Assembly: GCA_902825965.1 (NCBI GenBank)
Contig: CADEDA010000005.1
Span: forward strand, 3,409-67,408
Source of the DNA: an uncultured Gemmatimonadota bacterium
GTDB lineage: Bacteria > Gemmatimonadota > Gemmatimonadetes > Gemmatimonadales > Gemmatimonadaceae
Reading direction: 5' to 3'
Length of the DNA stretch: 64,000 nucleotides
The number at the start of each line of letters is the position of its first letter. Positions within the stretch are counted from its first letter, which is position 1. Under the pieces are notes generated by a model that searched no databases, had not been told where the DNA came from, and saw only the letters and a program-made list of their open reading frames with translations. This document shows, piece by piece, positions 39,819 to 48,268 of this stretch. Position numbers and translations under genes: made by a program.

Positions 39819-40866
39819 CGGCCACTCGCACCACCACCTTCCCGAACTGCGCGCCACTGGCCAACCGCTCGAACGCGGCGCGGCCCTCCTCGAGTGCGAA
39901 CACGGAATCGATCGGCGGCAACAGGCGCCCCGCCGCGAACTCCGCGGCAACGGCATCGAACTCCGCATCGCTGCCCATCGTCGACCCGAGGATCGACCAC
40001 TGGTTCCAGAACAGCTTGCGTACGTCCATCGTGAGCGCGTGGCCCGAGGTGCCGCCGCAGGTGACGAGGCGGCCCCCGCGCGCGAGCGCGCCCAGCGATC
40101 GCTCCCAGGTCCGCTCGCCGATCGAGTCGATCACCACGTCGACGCCGCGCTTCCCCGTCCGCGCGCGGATCTCCTTGGCAACGTCCACCTGCGCGTGGTC
40201 GAGCAGCAGGTCCGCACCCAGCGCCTGCGCGCGGGCGAGCTTCTCGGCGCGGCCCGACGTCACCCACACGGTCGCGCCGCGCGCCTTGCAGATCTGCAGC
40301 GCCGCGAGCGACACGCCACCGCCGATGCCCCAGATGAGCACCTGGTCGCCGGCGCGCACCCGCGCGCGCGTCACGCACATCCGCCATGCCGTCAGCGTCG
40401 CCAACGTGAACGCCGCCGCGACGTCATCGCCGAGCGTGGACGGGATCACGCGCACGTTGGTGGCCGGCACCACGAGCTCCTCCGCGAGGCTGCCCGGCAG
40501 GTGCTCCCCCAGGAGCCGGAAGCGGATGCACAGCGAGTGCTCGCCGGCGAGGCAGAACTCGCACTGGCGGCAGGAGATCCCCGGATTCACGAGCACCCGG
40601 TCCCCCACACGCGGCGCGGCGCTCGCCGCCGCGACATCCGCGCTCACCTCGCTGATGATGCCGCTCGCGTCGGCCCCCATCGTCCAGGGCGGCGTGATGG
40701 TCACGCCCGGCAGGCCACCGAGCGTCCAGAGGTCGAGTCGGTTGAGTGCCGCCGCACGCACCCGTACGCGCACGTGGCCCGTCGCAGGGAGCGCGGGCGC
40801 GGGCACGTCCGTGCGGCACCGCAACTGCTCCAGGCCACCGTGGGCATCGATGGTCAGTGCGCGCAT
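39811..40866 (-). CDS. Zinc-binding medium-chain dehydrogenase/reductase
   Basis: This 351-aa NAD(P)-dependent oxidoreductase of the MDR superfamily has the structural zinc cysteines Cys99, Cys102, Cys105 and Cys113 ([15 protein letters not shown]). The positions of the catalytic zinc ligands read NRLDLW and MGADASG instead of C-GTD and GHE, so it lacks the catalytic metal, as in the quinone-oxidoreductase-like branch. The nucleotide motif is GIGGGVS. The substrate is unknown. It is divergent from odhB, and the spacer carries that gene's promoter element. Confidence 0.87.
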   Translation of the reverse strand: MRALTIDAHGGLEQLRCRTDVPAPALPATGHVRVRVRAAALNRLDLWTLGGLPGVTITPPWTMGADASGIISEVSADVAAASAAPRVGDRVLVNPGISCRQCEFCLAGEHSLCIRFRLLGEHLPGSLAEELVVPATNVRVIPSTLGDDVAAAFTLATLTAWRMCVTRARVRAGDQVLIWGIGGGVSLAALQICKARGATVWVTSGRAEKLARAQALGADLLLDHAQVDVAKEIRARTGKRGVDVVIDSIGERTWERSLGALARGGRLVTCGGTSGHALTMDVRKLFWNQWSILGSTMGSDAEFDAVAAEFAAGRLLPPIDSVFALEEGRAAFERLASGAQFGKVVVRVADA

Positions 40867-40921
40867 CGCCGCCGCTCGCCGTCTGTGATGGTCATCCGCG
40901 CCGCACTCCCGGCCCACTCGT

Positions 40922-40927
40922 TATATT
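40922..40927 (+). promoter_or_regulatory. Putative -10 element of odhB
   Basis: TATATT, 8 bases before an in-frame ATG (40936) and 56 bases before the family-preferred ATG (40984). No TTG at the expected distance. Confidence 0.45.
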
Positions 40928-40983
40928 CGGGAGCGATGGCCGCGCGGTCGCGCGACCCCTCCTCCCTCGACATCTCTGCCGCG

Positions 40984-42255
40984 ATGATCTCGATCAAGGT
41001 CCCGCCGCTCGGCGAATCCATCACCGAAGCCACCGTCTCCCGCTGGCTCAAGCAGGAAGGGGACGCCGTCAGCGTGGGGGAGACGCTCGTCGAGCTCGAG
41101 ACGGATAAGATCACCGTCGAAGTGCCCGCCCTCAATGCCGGCGTGCTCACCAAGCGCCTGAAGCAGGAAGGGGACGTGGTGCAGCTCGCCGAGGCGCTGG
41201 CCGAGCTCGACGAGAACGCGAAGGGCGCGGCACCGGCCGCGAAGCCGGCGGCCTCCGCCCCCGCCGCTGCCGCAGCCGCTGCCCCGACGACGGCCGCCGC
41301 ACCGGGCGACCTGCGCGCGGCGCCGAGCGCGTCGCGCCTCGCCGCGGAACAAGGCATCGACCTCACCAACGTCGCCGGCACGGGACGCGGTGGCGTGGTC
41401 AGCAAGCCCGACGTCATCGCAGCGGCGGAGGCCGCCGCCAACCGTCCGGCTCCCGCACCTGCAGCGGCACCCGCTGTGACAGCGGCAGCGACACCCGCCG
41501 CCGCGCCGACGGCCCCGGCCGCTCCTGCGGCAGCCGCCGTGACGCGAGCGAGCGGCACGCGCGAGACCCGCGAGAAGATGACGACGCGCCGCAAGCGCAT
41601 CGCCGAGAACCTGCTGCAGGCGCAGCACGCCACGGCTCACCTCACGACCTTCAACGAGATCGACATGTCCGTCGTCTCGGCGTTCCGCGAACGCATGAAG
41701 GAGAAGGTGGAGAAGGAGCACGGCGTGAAGTTGAGCTTCATGCCGTTCTTCGCGCGCGCGGCCTGCATGGCACTCAAGGCCTATCCCATCGTCAACGCCC
41801 AGCTCGACGGCGACGCGATCCTCTACAAGCACTATGTGAACCTCGGCATCGCCGTCGCCAGCGACGCCGGTCTCGTCGTGCCCAACGTGAAGGACGCCGA
41901 CCAGCTCGGCATGATCGGCTTCAGCAAGGCGATGAACGCCGTCGCCAAGCGCGCCCGCGACGGGAAGCTCACGATGGACGACCTCACCGGCGGGACGTTC
42001 ACCATCACGAACGGCGGCGTCTTCGGCTCCCTCGTCTCCACGCCGATCATCAACTACCCGCAGGTCGCGATCCTCGGCTTGCACAAGACGCAGGACCGCC
42101 CCATCGCCGTCAACGGCGAAGTCGTCATCCGGCCGATGATGTACGTGGCACTGAGCTACGACCACCGGATCATCGACGGACAGCAGGCGGTGCTGTTCCT
42201 GGTGCGCATCAAGGAGCTGATGGAAGACCCGACGGCGATGCTGCTCGACGGCTGA
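40984..42255 (+). CDS. odhB: 2-oxoglutarate dehydrogenase E2 (dihydrolipoyllysine succinyltransferase)
   Basis: This is the E2 core of the 2-oxoacid dehydrogenase complex in the TCA cycle. The lipoyl domain (1-77) carries the lipoylated Lys42 (ETDKITVEV). An Ala/Pro linker precedes the E1/E3-binding domain ([20 protein letters not shown]), then a second flexible Ala-rich linker. The catalytic domain (about 190-423) has the active-site DHRIIDG (His394, Asp398). It has one lipoyl domain and the SucB length, favouring the 2-oxoglutarate over the pyruvate complex. An ATG at 40936 would add 16 residues; it lies just after a promoter-like element and could be the true start of a leaderless mRNA. 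E1 is not in the window; E3 is 1.6 kb downstream. Confidence 0.9.
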   Translation: MISIKVPPLGESITEATVSRWLKQEGDAVSVGETLVELETDKITVEVPALNAGVLTKRLKQEGDVVQLAEALAELDENAKGAAPAAKPAASAPAAAAAAAPTTAAAPGDLRAAPSASRLAAEQGIDLTNVAGTGRGGVVSKPDVIAAAEAAANRPAPAPAAAPAVTAAATPAAAPTAPAAPAAAAVTRASGTRETREKMTTRRKRIAENLLQAQHATAHLTTFNEIDMSVVSAFRERMKEKVEKEHGVKLSFMPFFARAACMALKAYPIVNAQLDGDAILYKHYVNLGIAVASDAGLVVPNVKDADQLGMIGFSKAMNAVAKRARDGKLTMDDLTGGTFTITNGGVFGSLVSTPIINYPQVAILGLHKTQDRPIAVNGEVVIRPMMYVALSYDHRIIDGQQAVLFLVRIKELMEDPTAMLLDG

Positions 42256-42258
42256 GCC

Positions 42259-43257
42259 TCAGCGCAACCCCATCGCGGCGATCGCCGCCCGGAGCCACCA
42301 GGGTTCCGGGCGGTGTTGCGTCTGGAGGGTGCCGGCGACCGCGCCGAGCCGGCGGGCGAGTTCGAACCGCGCGAAGCGGGCGCCGTCGGCACCGTGCACC
42401 CGTCGCGCCTTGAGCGCCGCGCGTACCCCCGCGATGACACTCAGGTCCTCGCGAACCGCGAGATGCTCGGACCCGAAGCACTCCGCCCGCGCGACGCGCA
42501 GCGACGCCGCGAGACCGAACTCGAGGCGCGCGAGGTAGTCCTCCGTGCAGCGTGCGGGCGGGATGAGGTGCACCAACGATTGGGCGGCGACCACACCCAC
42601 GAGTTCACCCGCCGCCACGGCCCCGAAGACGATCTGGGCGTCGTCCCCGGCGGAGAGCCGCGTGCCCGAACGACCGGTGAGCGAGTAGCGGCCCTGGGCG
42701 GACGCCGCGGCCCAGCGGACGATCGCCTCGCGTCGCGTGACCATGCCCGAGCCCACCGGGAAGAACGTCGCCCAGTGCTGCGCGCTGCCGAACTCGTCCG
42801 CCGCGTGCCGCCGCTCCTGGAAGAACGGACGCATCTCGCGCTCCACCCATGGAGCGACCGGGCCCGTGAACTCCACGTGGATCCGCCCCGCCCCCCACAC
42901 CGAGACCTGCGGCCGTTCGGTGGCCACGCGGATGACGGCGCCGAGGTAGTCGGGCGCAGGCACGTTGTCGTCGTCGAACCACACCAACAGCGAACCCGCA
43001 CTCTCGAGCACCGCCAGCCGCCGGGCGATGGCGAGCCCGGGCGCGTCCGTGCGAAGCACCCGGGCCCAAGGCGCGTCACGCAGGAACGATCGGATGAGGT
43101 CGGTCTCCACGAGCGGGATCCCGCTCGCCGAGTCGATGAGGAGATACTCGCGGGTCCAGCCGGCCGGCACCTCCAACGCCGCCACTGCCGCCACCACCCG
43201 CGACAGCAGGGCGGGGTCCGGGGAACGGGTGCAGGTGACGAGGGAGAGAGTCGGCAT
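42259..43257 (-). CDS. Family 2-like glycosyltransferase
   Basis: This 332-aa soluble GT-A fold protein begins TLSLVTCTRSPDPALL and has the metal-binding DDDN at 95-98 (LVWFDDDNVPAPDYL) and a later acidic loop (SAGDDAQIVFG). No membrane helix is visible. It should transfer a sugar from a nucleotide donor onto an unknown acceptor. It converges with odhB with 3 bp between stops. It is followed upstream on the same strand by the GxxExxY gene. Confidence 0.85.
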   Translation of the reverse strand: MPTLSLVTCTRSPDPALLSRVVAAVAALEVPAGWTREYLLIDSASGIPLVETDLIRSFLRDAPWARVLRTDAPGLAIARRLAVLESAGSLLVWFDDDNVPAPDYLGAVIRVATERPQVSVWGAGRIHVEFTGPVAPWVEREMRPFFQERRHAADEFGSAQHWATFFPVGSGMVTRREAIVRWAAASAQGRYSLTGRSGTRLSAGDDAQIVFGAVAAGELVGVVAAQSLVHLIPPARCTEDYLARLEFGLAASLRVARAECFGSEHLAVREDLSVIAGVRAALKARRVHGADGARFARFELARRLGAVAGTLQTQHRPEPWWLRAAIAAMGLR

Positions 43258-43332
43258 CGGTCGCTTTCAAGTTACAGCGACAGCGTCACCACCGAGCACG
43301 GCGCGCGCGGAGTCGGGGTCTCGACATTCCGC

Positions 43333-43791
43333 TCAGGTCGCGAACCGACGGACGCCATCCACCAGCCGCGCCTCGTTGAAGTTGATCAACAATCCCCGAT
43401 GGTGCCCCGCCAGACGCAGGTAGGTGCGCAATCGGGCGTCGTGTACCGGCAGCAGGCGCTCAACGCTCTTCAGTTCGACGACGAGGTGGTTCTCCACCAG
43501 CAGGTCGAGCCGGAGGTGCGTGGGGAGGCGAACGCCGTCGTGGTCGAGCGGCAAGTGAACGCCAGTCAGGAATGACATGCCCCGCCGACGCAGTTCATGG
43601 GCCAGGCAGAGCTGGTACACCGACTCGAGCAGGCCCGGGCCGAGAGCCCGGTGCACCGCAATCGCCGCCCCGATGACGTCGCGTGTGAGCGCGTCCCCGT
43701 CACGCGGACCCCGGAAACGCGGACCCGGGGCGCGCGGACCCCGGGCACTCGGTGACCTCGCTGCGCTTGGCACTGACATCCGGTCGAGCAT
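43333..43791 (-). CDS. GxxExxY protein (PD-(D/E)XK-like fold)
   Basis: This 152-aa protein has the family motif GPGLLESVY (about 51-59) and a nuclease-fold core LRLDLLVENHLVVELKS with the Asp, Glu and Lys of a PD-(D/E)XK-type site. Family members occur near surface polysaccharide genes, as here, but their function is unsettled. The first 30 residues (PRAPGPRFRGPRDG) come from a triple cgcggacccc DNA repeat (about 43702-43745) and look like a recent extension; a second ATG at 43779 is possible. Confidence 0.85.
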   Translation of the reverse strand: MLDRMSVPSAARSPSARGPRAPGPRFRGPRDGDALTRDVIGAAIAVHRALGPGLLESVYQLCLAHELRRRGMSFLTGVHLPLDHDGVRLPTHLRLDLLVENHLVVELKSVERLLPVHDARLRTYLRLAGHHRGLLINFNEARLVDGVRRFAT

Positions 43792-43840
43792 AGCCGATGC
43801 ACTCCCACCCGCCGCATCGCGCCTCCGCTCGGCGCATCAT

Positions 43841-43846
43841 TAGATT
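43841..43846 (+). promoter_or_regulatory. Putative -10 element of lpdA
   Basis: TAGATT, 24 bases before the GTG start of lpdA, in the 79-bp divergent spacer. Confidence 0.45.
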
Positions 43847-43870
43847 CCCCAGGTCACCAACCCTCTCCCA

Positions 43871-45286
43871 GTGCCCGACCCCCAGCTCCCCAAAGACCCC
43901 GACGTCGTCGTCATCGGCGGAGGCCCCGGCGGCTACGTCGCCTCCATCCGTGCGGCGCAACTCGGGCTGTCCGTCGTCTGCGTCGAACTCGACAAGACCC
44001 TCGGCGGCACCTGCGTCAACGTCGGCTGCATCCCTTCCAAGGCCCTGCTCGGCTCCTCGGAGCACTTCGAGTTCGCCCGACTGCACGCTGCGGAGCACGG
44101 CATCGAGTACGCCGGCGTGTCGTTCGACCTCGCGAAGATGATGAAGCGCAAGGACGACGTCGTCGCGCAGAACACCAAGGGCGTCGAGTTCCTCTTCAAG
44201 AAGAACAAGGTCACCTGGGCCAAGGGCTTCGGCACCCTCAAGGCCGGCAACGTCGTCGAGGTGAAGGCACTCGACGGCACCGTCACCACCTACCGCCCCA
44301 AGCACGTCATCATCGCCACCGGCTCCGTGCCGATGGAGCTCCCCTTCCTGCCGTTCGACGAGGAGCGCGTGCTCTCCAACGTCGGGGCACTGCGGATCCC
44401 CGAGGTGCCCAAGCACCTCATCGTCATCGGCGGTGGGGTCATCGGTCTCGAACTCGGCTCCGTGTGGCGCCGGCTCGGCGCCATGGTCACCGTCATCGAA
44501 TACGCCCCCACCATCCTGCCCGGCAACGACGCGGATGTGATCAAGGAGGCGTCGAAGATCTTCGCCAAGCAGGGCCTCGAGCTGCATGTCGGCACCAAGG
44601 TCACCGGCGGACACCGCGAGGGGTCACGGATCGTCATCGGTGTCGAGCAGAACGGCGGCGCGCGCACCTTCGGCGCCGACTATGTGCTCGTCTCCATCGG
44701 GCGGCGACCGGCCCTCACCGGTATCGACGCCAAGGCCCTCGGCCTCACCCTCGGTCCGCGCGGCGAGATCGTCGTCGACGACCAGATGCGCACCAACCTG
44801 CCCAATGTGTATGCCATCGGCGACGCCGTCGGCGGCAAGCTGCTCGCGCACAAGGCCGAGGACGAGGGCGTGATCGCCGCCGAGGTGATCGCCGGCAAGA
44901 AGGCCCACATGCATTACCACAACATGCCGGGCGTGGTCTACACGTGGCCCGAGATCGCGACCTGCGGCCTCACCGAGGCCGAGGTGAAGGCGAGCGGGCG
45001 CGCGTACAAGGTGGGCAAGTTCCCCTTCAGCGCGAACGGCCGCGCGCGCACGATGGGCAACACCGAGGGCTTCGTGAAGTTCGTCACCGATGCGAAGACC
45101 GACGAGATCCTCGGCTGCCACATGATCGGCCCCAACGTGAGCGACCTGCTCAGTGAAGTGGTACTCGCGATGGAATACCGCGGCACCGCCGACGACGTCG
45201 GCGCGACCGTCCACTCGCATCCCACGCTGAGTGAAGTCGTGAAGGAAGCCGCGCTCGGCGCGCTGGGACGCGCCCTGCACATCTGA
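43871..45286 (+). CDS. lpdA: Dihydrolipoyl dehydrogenase (E3)
   Basis: This 471-aa flavoprotein reoxidises dihydrolipoamide of the 2-oxoacid dehydrogenase complexes with NAD+. The FAD motif is VVVIGGGPGGYVAS, the redox disulfide is Cys48/Cys53 (GGTCVNVGCIPSK), the NAD motif is VIGGGVIGLELGSVWRRLG, and the active base pair is HSHPT with His450. Start is GTG 43871. It probably works with the E2 encoded by odhB; E1 genes must lie elsewhere. Confidence 0.95.
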   Translation: MPDPQLPKDPDVVVIGGGPGGYVASIRAAQLGLSVVCVELDKTLGGTCVNVGCIPSKALLGSSEHFEFARLHAAEHGIEYAGVSFDLAKMMKRKDDVVAQNTKGVEFLFKKNKVTWAKGFGTLKAGNVVEVKALDGTVTTYRPKHVIIATGSVPMELPFLPFDEERVLSNVGALRIPEVPKHLIVIGGGVIGLELGSVWRRLGAMVTVIEYAPTILPGNDADVIKEASKIFAKQGLELHVGTKVTGGHREGSRIVIGVEQNGGARTFGADYVLVSIGRRPALTGIDAKALGLTLGPRGEIVVDDQMRTNLPNVYAIGDAVGGKLLAHKAEDEGVIAAEVIAGKKAHMHYHNMPGVVYTWPEIATCGLTEAEVKASGRAYKVGKFPFSANGRARTMGNTEGFVKFVTDAKTDEILGCHMIGPNVSDLLSEVVLAMEYRGTADDVGATVHSHPTLSEVVKEAALGALGRALHI

Positions 45287-45287
45287 A

Positions 45288-45317
45288 GCCCGGAGGGGCG
45301 CGCTCGGGAGTCCGGGC
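45288..45317. terminator. Possible weak hairpin between lpdA and DinB gene
   Basis: Perfect 7-bp arms (45288-45294 / 45311-45317) just after the lpdA stop, followed by a GC palindrome-rich run (45315-45334). No T-tract; the hairpin has a 16-base loop. Confidence 0.3.
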
Positions 45318-45337
45318 CGCGCCGCGGCCGCGCCGAC

Positions 45338-45862
45338 TCAGAGGTAGCGCGCCTGGATGACCTCGAGGTGGTGCAGCAGGTGGCCGGCCGTGATCCACGC
45401 GAGGGCGCGCACCGTGATCGGCTTGCCGTTCGCGATCCCCTTGCGTGACCACGCCTCGGGCGGCAGCCCCTCGAACAGCGTCACCGAGGCGTCGCGCACC
45501 GATTCGAGTTCGTTCATGAGGGCACCCATGTCGCGCGCCGTCGCCCCGCTCATCGGCGCATAGGCGTTCTCGTCCCATCCGGGGAGCTCCGTGGCGTCCC
45601 CGCGCGCGAATCGCAGCGCCCGATACGCGAAGATGCGCTCCGCGTCCGCGCAGTGCAGCAGCACCTCCTTGAGCGTCCACTTGCCGGGCGCATACGCCCG
45701 GTCGCCCTGGGCTTCGCTCACGTCGTGCAGCAGCGCCGCCGCGATCTCCGCCCCGCCGATCAGCGCCTCCACCACGTCCCCGTCCGGCACCTGCGCGACG
45801 TACCCGGCGTAGAACGGCGGGTACTCCGAGGGATCGGGTCGCTGCGAGCGGTGCGCGGGCAT
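45338..45862 (-). CDS. DinB-family protein
   Basis: This 174-aa four-helix protein has the metal-binding triad positions of the DinB/YfiT superfamily: His70 in LLHCADAERIFAYRAL, and His161 plus His164/His165 in TAGHLLHHLEVI. Members bind zinc or nickel and include thiol transferases; here no partner is apparent. The gene stands alone, converging with lpdA. A TAGATT element lies 28 bases upstream of its ATG. Confidence 0.9.
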   Translation of the reverse strand: MPAHRSQRPDPSEYPPFYAGYVAQVPDGDVVEALIGGAEIAAALLHDVSEAQGDRAYAPGKWTLKEVLLHCADAERIFAYRALRFARGDATELPGWDENAYAPMSGATARDMGALMNELESVRDASVTLFEGLPPEAWSRKGIANGKPITVRALAWITAGHLLHHLEVIQARYL

Positions 45863-45890
45863 CGAGGAGCCTCCAAGGATGGGTCGGGGG

Positions 45891-45896
45891 AATCTA
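45891..45896 (-). promoter_or_regulatory. Putative -10 element of the DinB gene
   Basis: TAGATT on the minus strand, 28 bases before the ATG, the same distance as for the M14 operon. Confidence 0.4.
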
Positions 45897-45945
45897 CGCC
45901 GAATCCGCGGTCGCGGCGCTCGCGTCCCCGGGTGCGGATGCGAAA

Positions 45946-45973
45946 GAGGGGGCTGCCAGCAGGCAGCCCCCTC
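45946..45973 (-). terminator. Terminator of the sigma factor operon
   Basis: Perfect 12-bp arms (45946-45957 / 45962-45973) with a 4-base loop. On the minus strand the stem is followed by TTTCG, a weak T-tract, 22 bp after the stop of the small gene. Confidence 0.8.
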
Positions 45974-45995
45974 GTGAGCGTCGACCGCGTGCGAC

Positions 45996-46292
45996 TCAGT
46001 CGTCCGCGAGCTTCGACAGGATCTGCTTCGGCAGGTACGCCGGCGTCACCATGCGGCGGCGGCGGCCCGTCTCGGCGCTGATCCGCTTCCACAACTCGAG
46101 CTCGCGCTCGGCGGCGGAGAGCTGCGTCTCCGCGACCTTGTCGCCGTCGAGGAAGGCGTGGACCGCCGGGGGAAGCTCCGTGCGCGGAGGCGTCACCTCA
46201 CGGTCCGACGCGATCGCATCGGTGGGCGTGACGGCACGGGGTTCGGCGAGCGGCTCACGTGCCGCATCACGGGGGTCGAGGTTTTCACGCAT
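45996..46292 (-). CDS. Small protein coupled to ECF sigma factor (candidate regulator)
   Basis: This 98-aa soluble protein has no membrane helix and no Cys or His zinc site. The second half (VHAFLDGDKVAETQLSAAE, then RELELWKRISAE) resembles the start of anti-sigma domains, and the end is basic (RRRRMVTPAYLPKQILSKL). Its ATG overlaps the sigma stop (TGATG), so the two are made in fixed ratio. It may be a short cytosolic anti-sigma factor or modulator; this is inference from position. A terminator follows. Confidence 0.7.
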   Translation of the reverse strand: MRENLDPRDAAREPLAEPRAVTPTDAIASDREVTPPRTELPPAVHAFLDGDKVAETQLSAAERELELWKRISAETGRRRRMVTPAYLPKQILSKLADD

Positions 46293-46864
46293 CACTGATA
46301 CCGATCCTCCAAGAGCTTCTGCAGCGCCTCGCGGGCGCGATGGACACGCATCTTCAGGGCACCGACCGTCGCGTCGAGCAGCTCCGCCATCTCCTCGTAG
46401 GAGCGACCTTCGACGTGCTTCATCACGAACGCTTCCCGCAACGAGGACGGAAGTGACTGCAGCGCGCTGTCGAGATCGCGCCGCATCTCCCCCCGGTCGA
46501 GCTCCTCCTCCGGTGTCTCGAGCCCCGAAGGCTGATCGTCCTCCTCGTAACTGAGGTGCGTGCGCCGGATGTTCTTGAGCCAGTCCTTGCACCCATTGGC
46601 CACGATCCGGAACACCCACGCATCGAACCGGCCGCGCACTTCGGCGAGATGGTGAAACGCCTTGATGAACGAGACCTGCAGGATGTCTTCCGCGACGTCC
46701 GCGCTGCCCGTCATCCCGTAGGCGTGGCGATACAGCGGATCGCTGTACCGCTCGATGAGGATGCCGAAAGCGTTGCGGTCCCCGGCGAGCACGCGGTCGA
46801 TGACCGCCTGATCGGCGTCGAGCGGGTCGTCTGTGTGGGTCGGCTCAGTCGTCTTGAGAGGCAC
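46292..46864 (-). CDS. ECF-type RNA polymerase sigma factor
   Basis: This 190-aa sigma-70 family protein starts at GTG 46864. Region 2 spans YSDPLYRHAYGMTGSADVAE to FDAWVFRIVANGCKDWL (about 30-88) and region 4 spans SLPSSLREAFVMKHVEGRSY to [14 protein letters not shown] (about 130-185). TACACT on the minus strand (46876-46871) sits 6 bases above the GTG, which would make a leaderless mRNA. An in-frame ATG at 46945 would add 27 residues unlike the family. The small partner is translationally coupled. Confidence 0.9.
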   Translation of the reverse strand: MPLKTTEPTHTDDPLDADQAVIDRVLAGDRNAFGILIERYSDPLYRHAYGMTGSADVAEDILQVSFIKAFHHLAEVRGRFDAWVFRIVANGCKDWLKNIRRTHLSYEEDDQPSGLETPEEELDRGEMRRDLDSALQSLPSSLREAFVMKHVEGRSYEEMAELLDATVGALKMRVHRAREALQKLLEDRYQ

Positions 46865-47019
46865 GACGCTAGTGTAACCCAACCACCGCGTCGCGGACAG
46901 TGCCGAACCCCACCGATCGCCCCGGTCGAACCCGGTTCGTCGCATAGGAGGGACGAGCCACCGCAGGGGAGGTCACGGACGCGCCACGGACCGGCGGCCG
47001 CCCCCCGACGCGTGACCGT

Positions 47020-48105
47020 TCAGTCGAAAACACCCCAGCCACGCGCGCGGATGTCGGCGCCCTGTTCGTCGAGGCGCGGCGGTGGTCGGCGCACGCGCGC
47101 CGGCGCCATCGGCGCCACGCCGGTGAGGGCCGAGGCCTCGACGGATTCGAGGGCCTCGAGCACCGGCTTCACCACGCCGCAGGGCACACCCGCGTCCTCC
47201 AATCGCGCCAGCCAATGGGCCGCGCTCTCGCGCCGCAGCGCCGAGGCCATCGCCCCCACCACGCGCGAGCGGGCCGCAAGCCGACCGGCGTTCGTCGCAA
47301 GCGTCGGGTCCGTCGCCAGGGTCTCGAGCCCGAGCGCGCGGACACAGGCCACGTACTGCGCGTCGCTGCCCACGGCGATCACGATCGGCCGGTCCGCGGC
47401 CTCGAAGAGCTCGTACGGCACGAGGTTGGGGTGCGCATTGCCCCAACGCCGCGCCTCGACCCCGGTAACGAGTGCATTCTGCGCGACGTTCACCAGTGCG
47501 GCCGTCGCACTGTGTGCGAGCGAGACCGCGAGGTGCCGCTCGCCGCGGCGCCCGCCCGCGAGTGCCGCCAGCACCTGGATCGCCGCGTCCTTGCCCGCCA
47601 GCACGTCCGCGAGCGCCACACCGACCTTCATGGGCCCACCATGCGCCTCGCCGGTGATGGCCATCCACCCGGACTCGGCCTGCACGACGAAGTCGTAGCC
47701 GGGGCGTGGATTCGACAGCCCGAAGCCCGTCACCGTGCACCAGAGCAACCGCGGGTGTGCGACGAGCATCGCGGCGGGTCCGAGCCCGCGGCGCTCGAGC
47801 GTACCGGGCCGGAAGTTCTCGACGACCACATCCGCGTCGGCGATAAGCTGCGCGATGAGTTGCTGATCCGCGCGGTTGGCCAGGTCGGCGGCAACGCTGA
47901 CCTTGTTGCGATTGACCGAGAGGTAGTAGGCGCTTTCGCCGCGGGAGTCGAAGGGAGGGCCCCAGCCGCGCGTCTCATCTCCGGCCCCGGGACGCTCCAC
48001 TTTGATGACCTTGGCGCCCAGATCGCCAAGAATCATGGTGCAGAGCGGTCCGGCGAGCACGCGGGAAAGGTCGAGTATTCGAATGTTTTCGAGCGGTAGA
48101 GTCAT
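47020..48105 (-). CDS. CaiB/BaiF-family (class III) CoA-transferase
   Basis: This 361-aa enzyme moves CoA between carboxylic acids. It has the family start ILDLSRVLAGPLCTMILGDL, KVIKVERPGAGDETRGWGPP, and VVENFRPGTLERRGLG. The catalytic Asp138 lies in GYDFVVQAESGWMAITG. The acids used (carnitine-like, formate/oxalate, succinate or others) cannot be read from sequence. ATG 48105 gives the family N terminus; the upstream AT-rich spacer (48106-48268) is shared with the divergent phasin/H1-like gene. Confidence 0.9.
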   Translation of the reverse strand: MTLPLENIRILDLSRVLAGPLCTMILGDLGAKVIKVERPGAGDETRGWGPPFDSRGESAYYLSVNRNKVSVAADLANRADQQLIAQLIADADVVVENFRPGTLERRGLGPAAMLVAHPRLLWCTVTGFGLSNPRPGYDFVVQAESGWMAITGEAHGGPMKVGVALADVLAGKDAAIQVLAALAGGRRGERHLAVSLAHSATAALVNVAQNALVTGVEARRWGNAHPNLVPYELFEAADRPIVIAVGSDAQYVACVRALGLETLATDPTLATNAGRLAARSRVVGAMASALRRESAAHWLARLEDAGVPCGVVKPVLEALESVEASALTGVAPMAPARVRRPPPRLDEQGADIRARGWGVFD

Positions 48106-48193
48106 GTTGATGCGCTTATACTGTTCTTCTAATGTGTCTTTACTCAGCGCAATTGTCGCGTCGAACGCGCGCAAATTCCGCTCGGTCAGTCAC

Positions 48194-48221
48194 TTGCATA
48201 CGTGACGAAAAATCATATACT
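48194..48221 (+). promoter_or_regulatory. Strong promoter with overlapping inverted repeat, before the H1-like gene
   Basis: TTGCAT (48194-48199) and TATACT (48216-48221) are 16 bases apart; in the other reading TTG-N19-TATACTTG. An inverted repeat GTCAC-N8-GTGAC (48189-48206) overlaps the upstream box, a possible operator. It lies in the most AT-rich stretch of the window. Confidence 0.6.
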
Positions 48222-48268
48222 TGCGCCCGTTCATTTCGCGCAGCACCTCGCACTGGATCCCACTCCAC

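Noticed and set aside
46865-46945. Upstream ATG of the sigma factor gene (27 extra residues)
   Set aside because: The extra segment is not sigma-like and the promoter-like TACACT lies within it.
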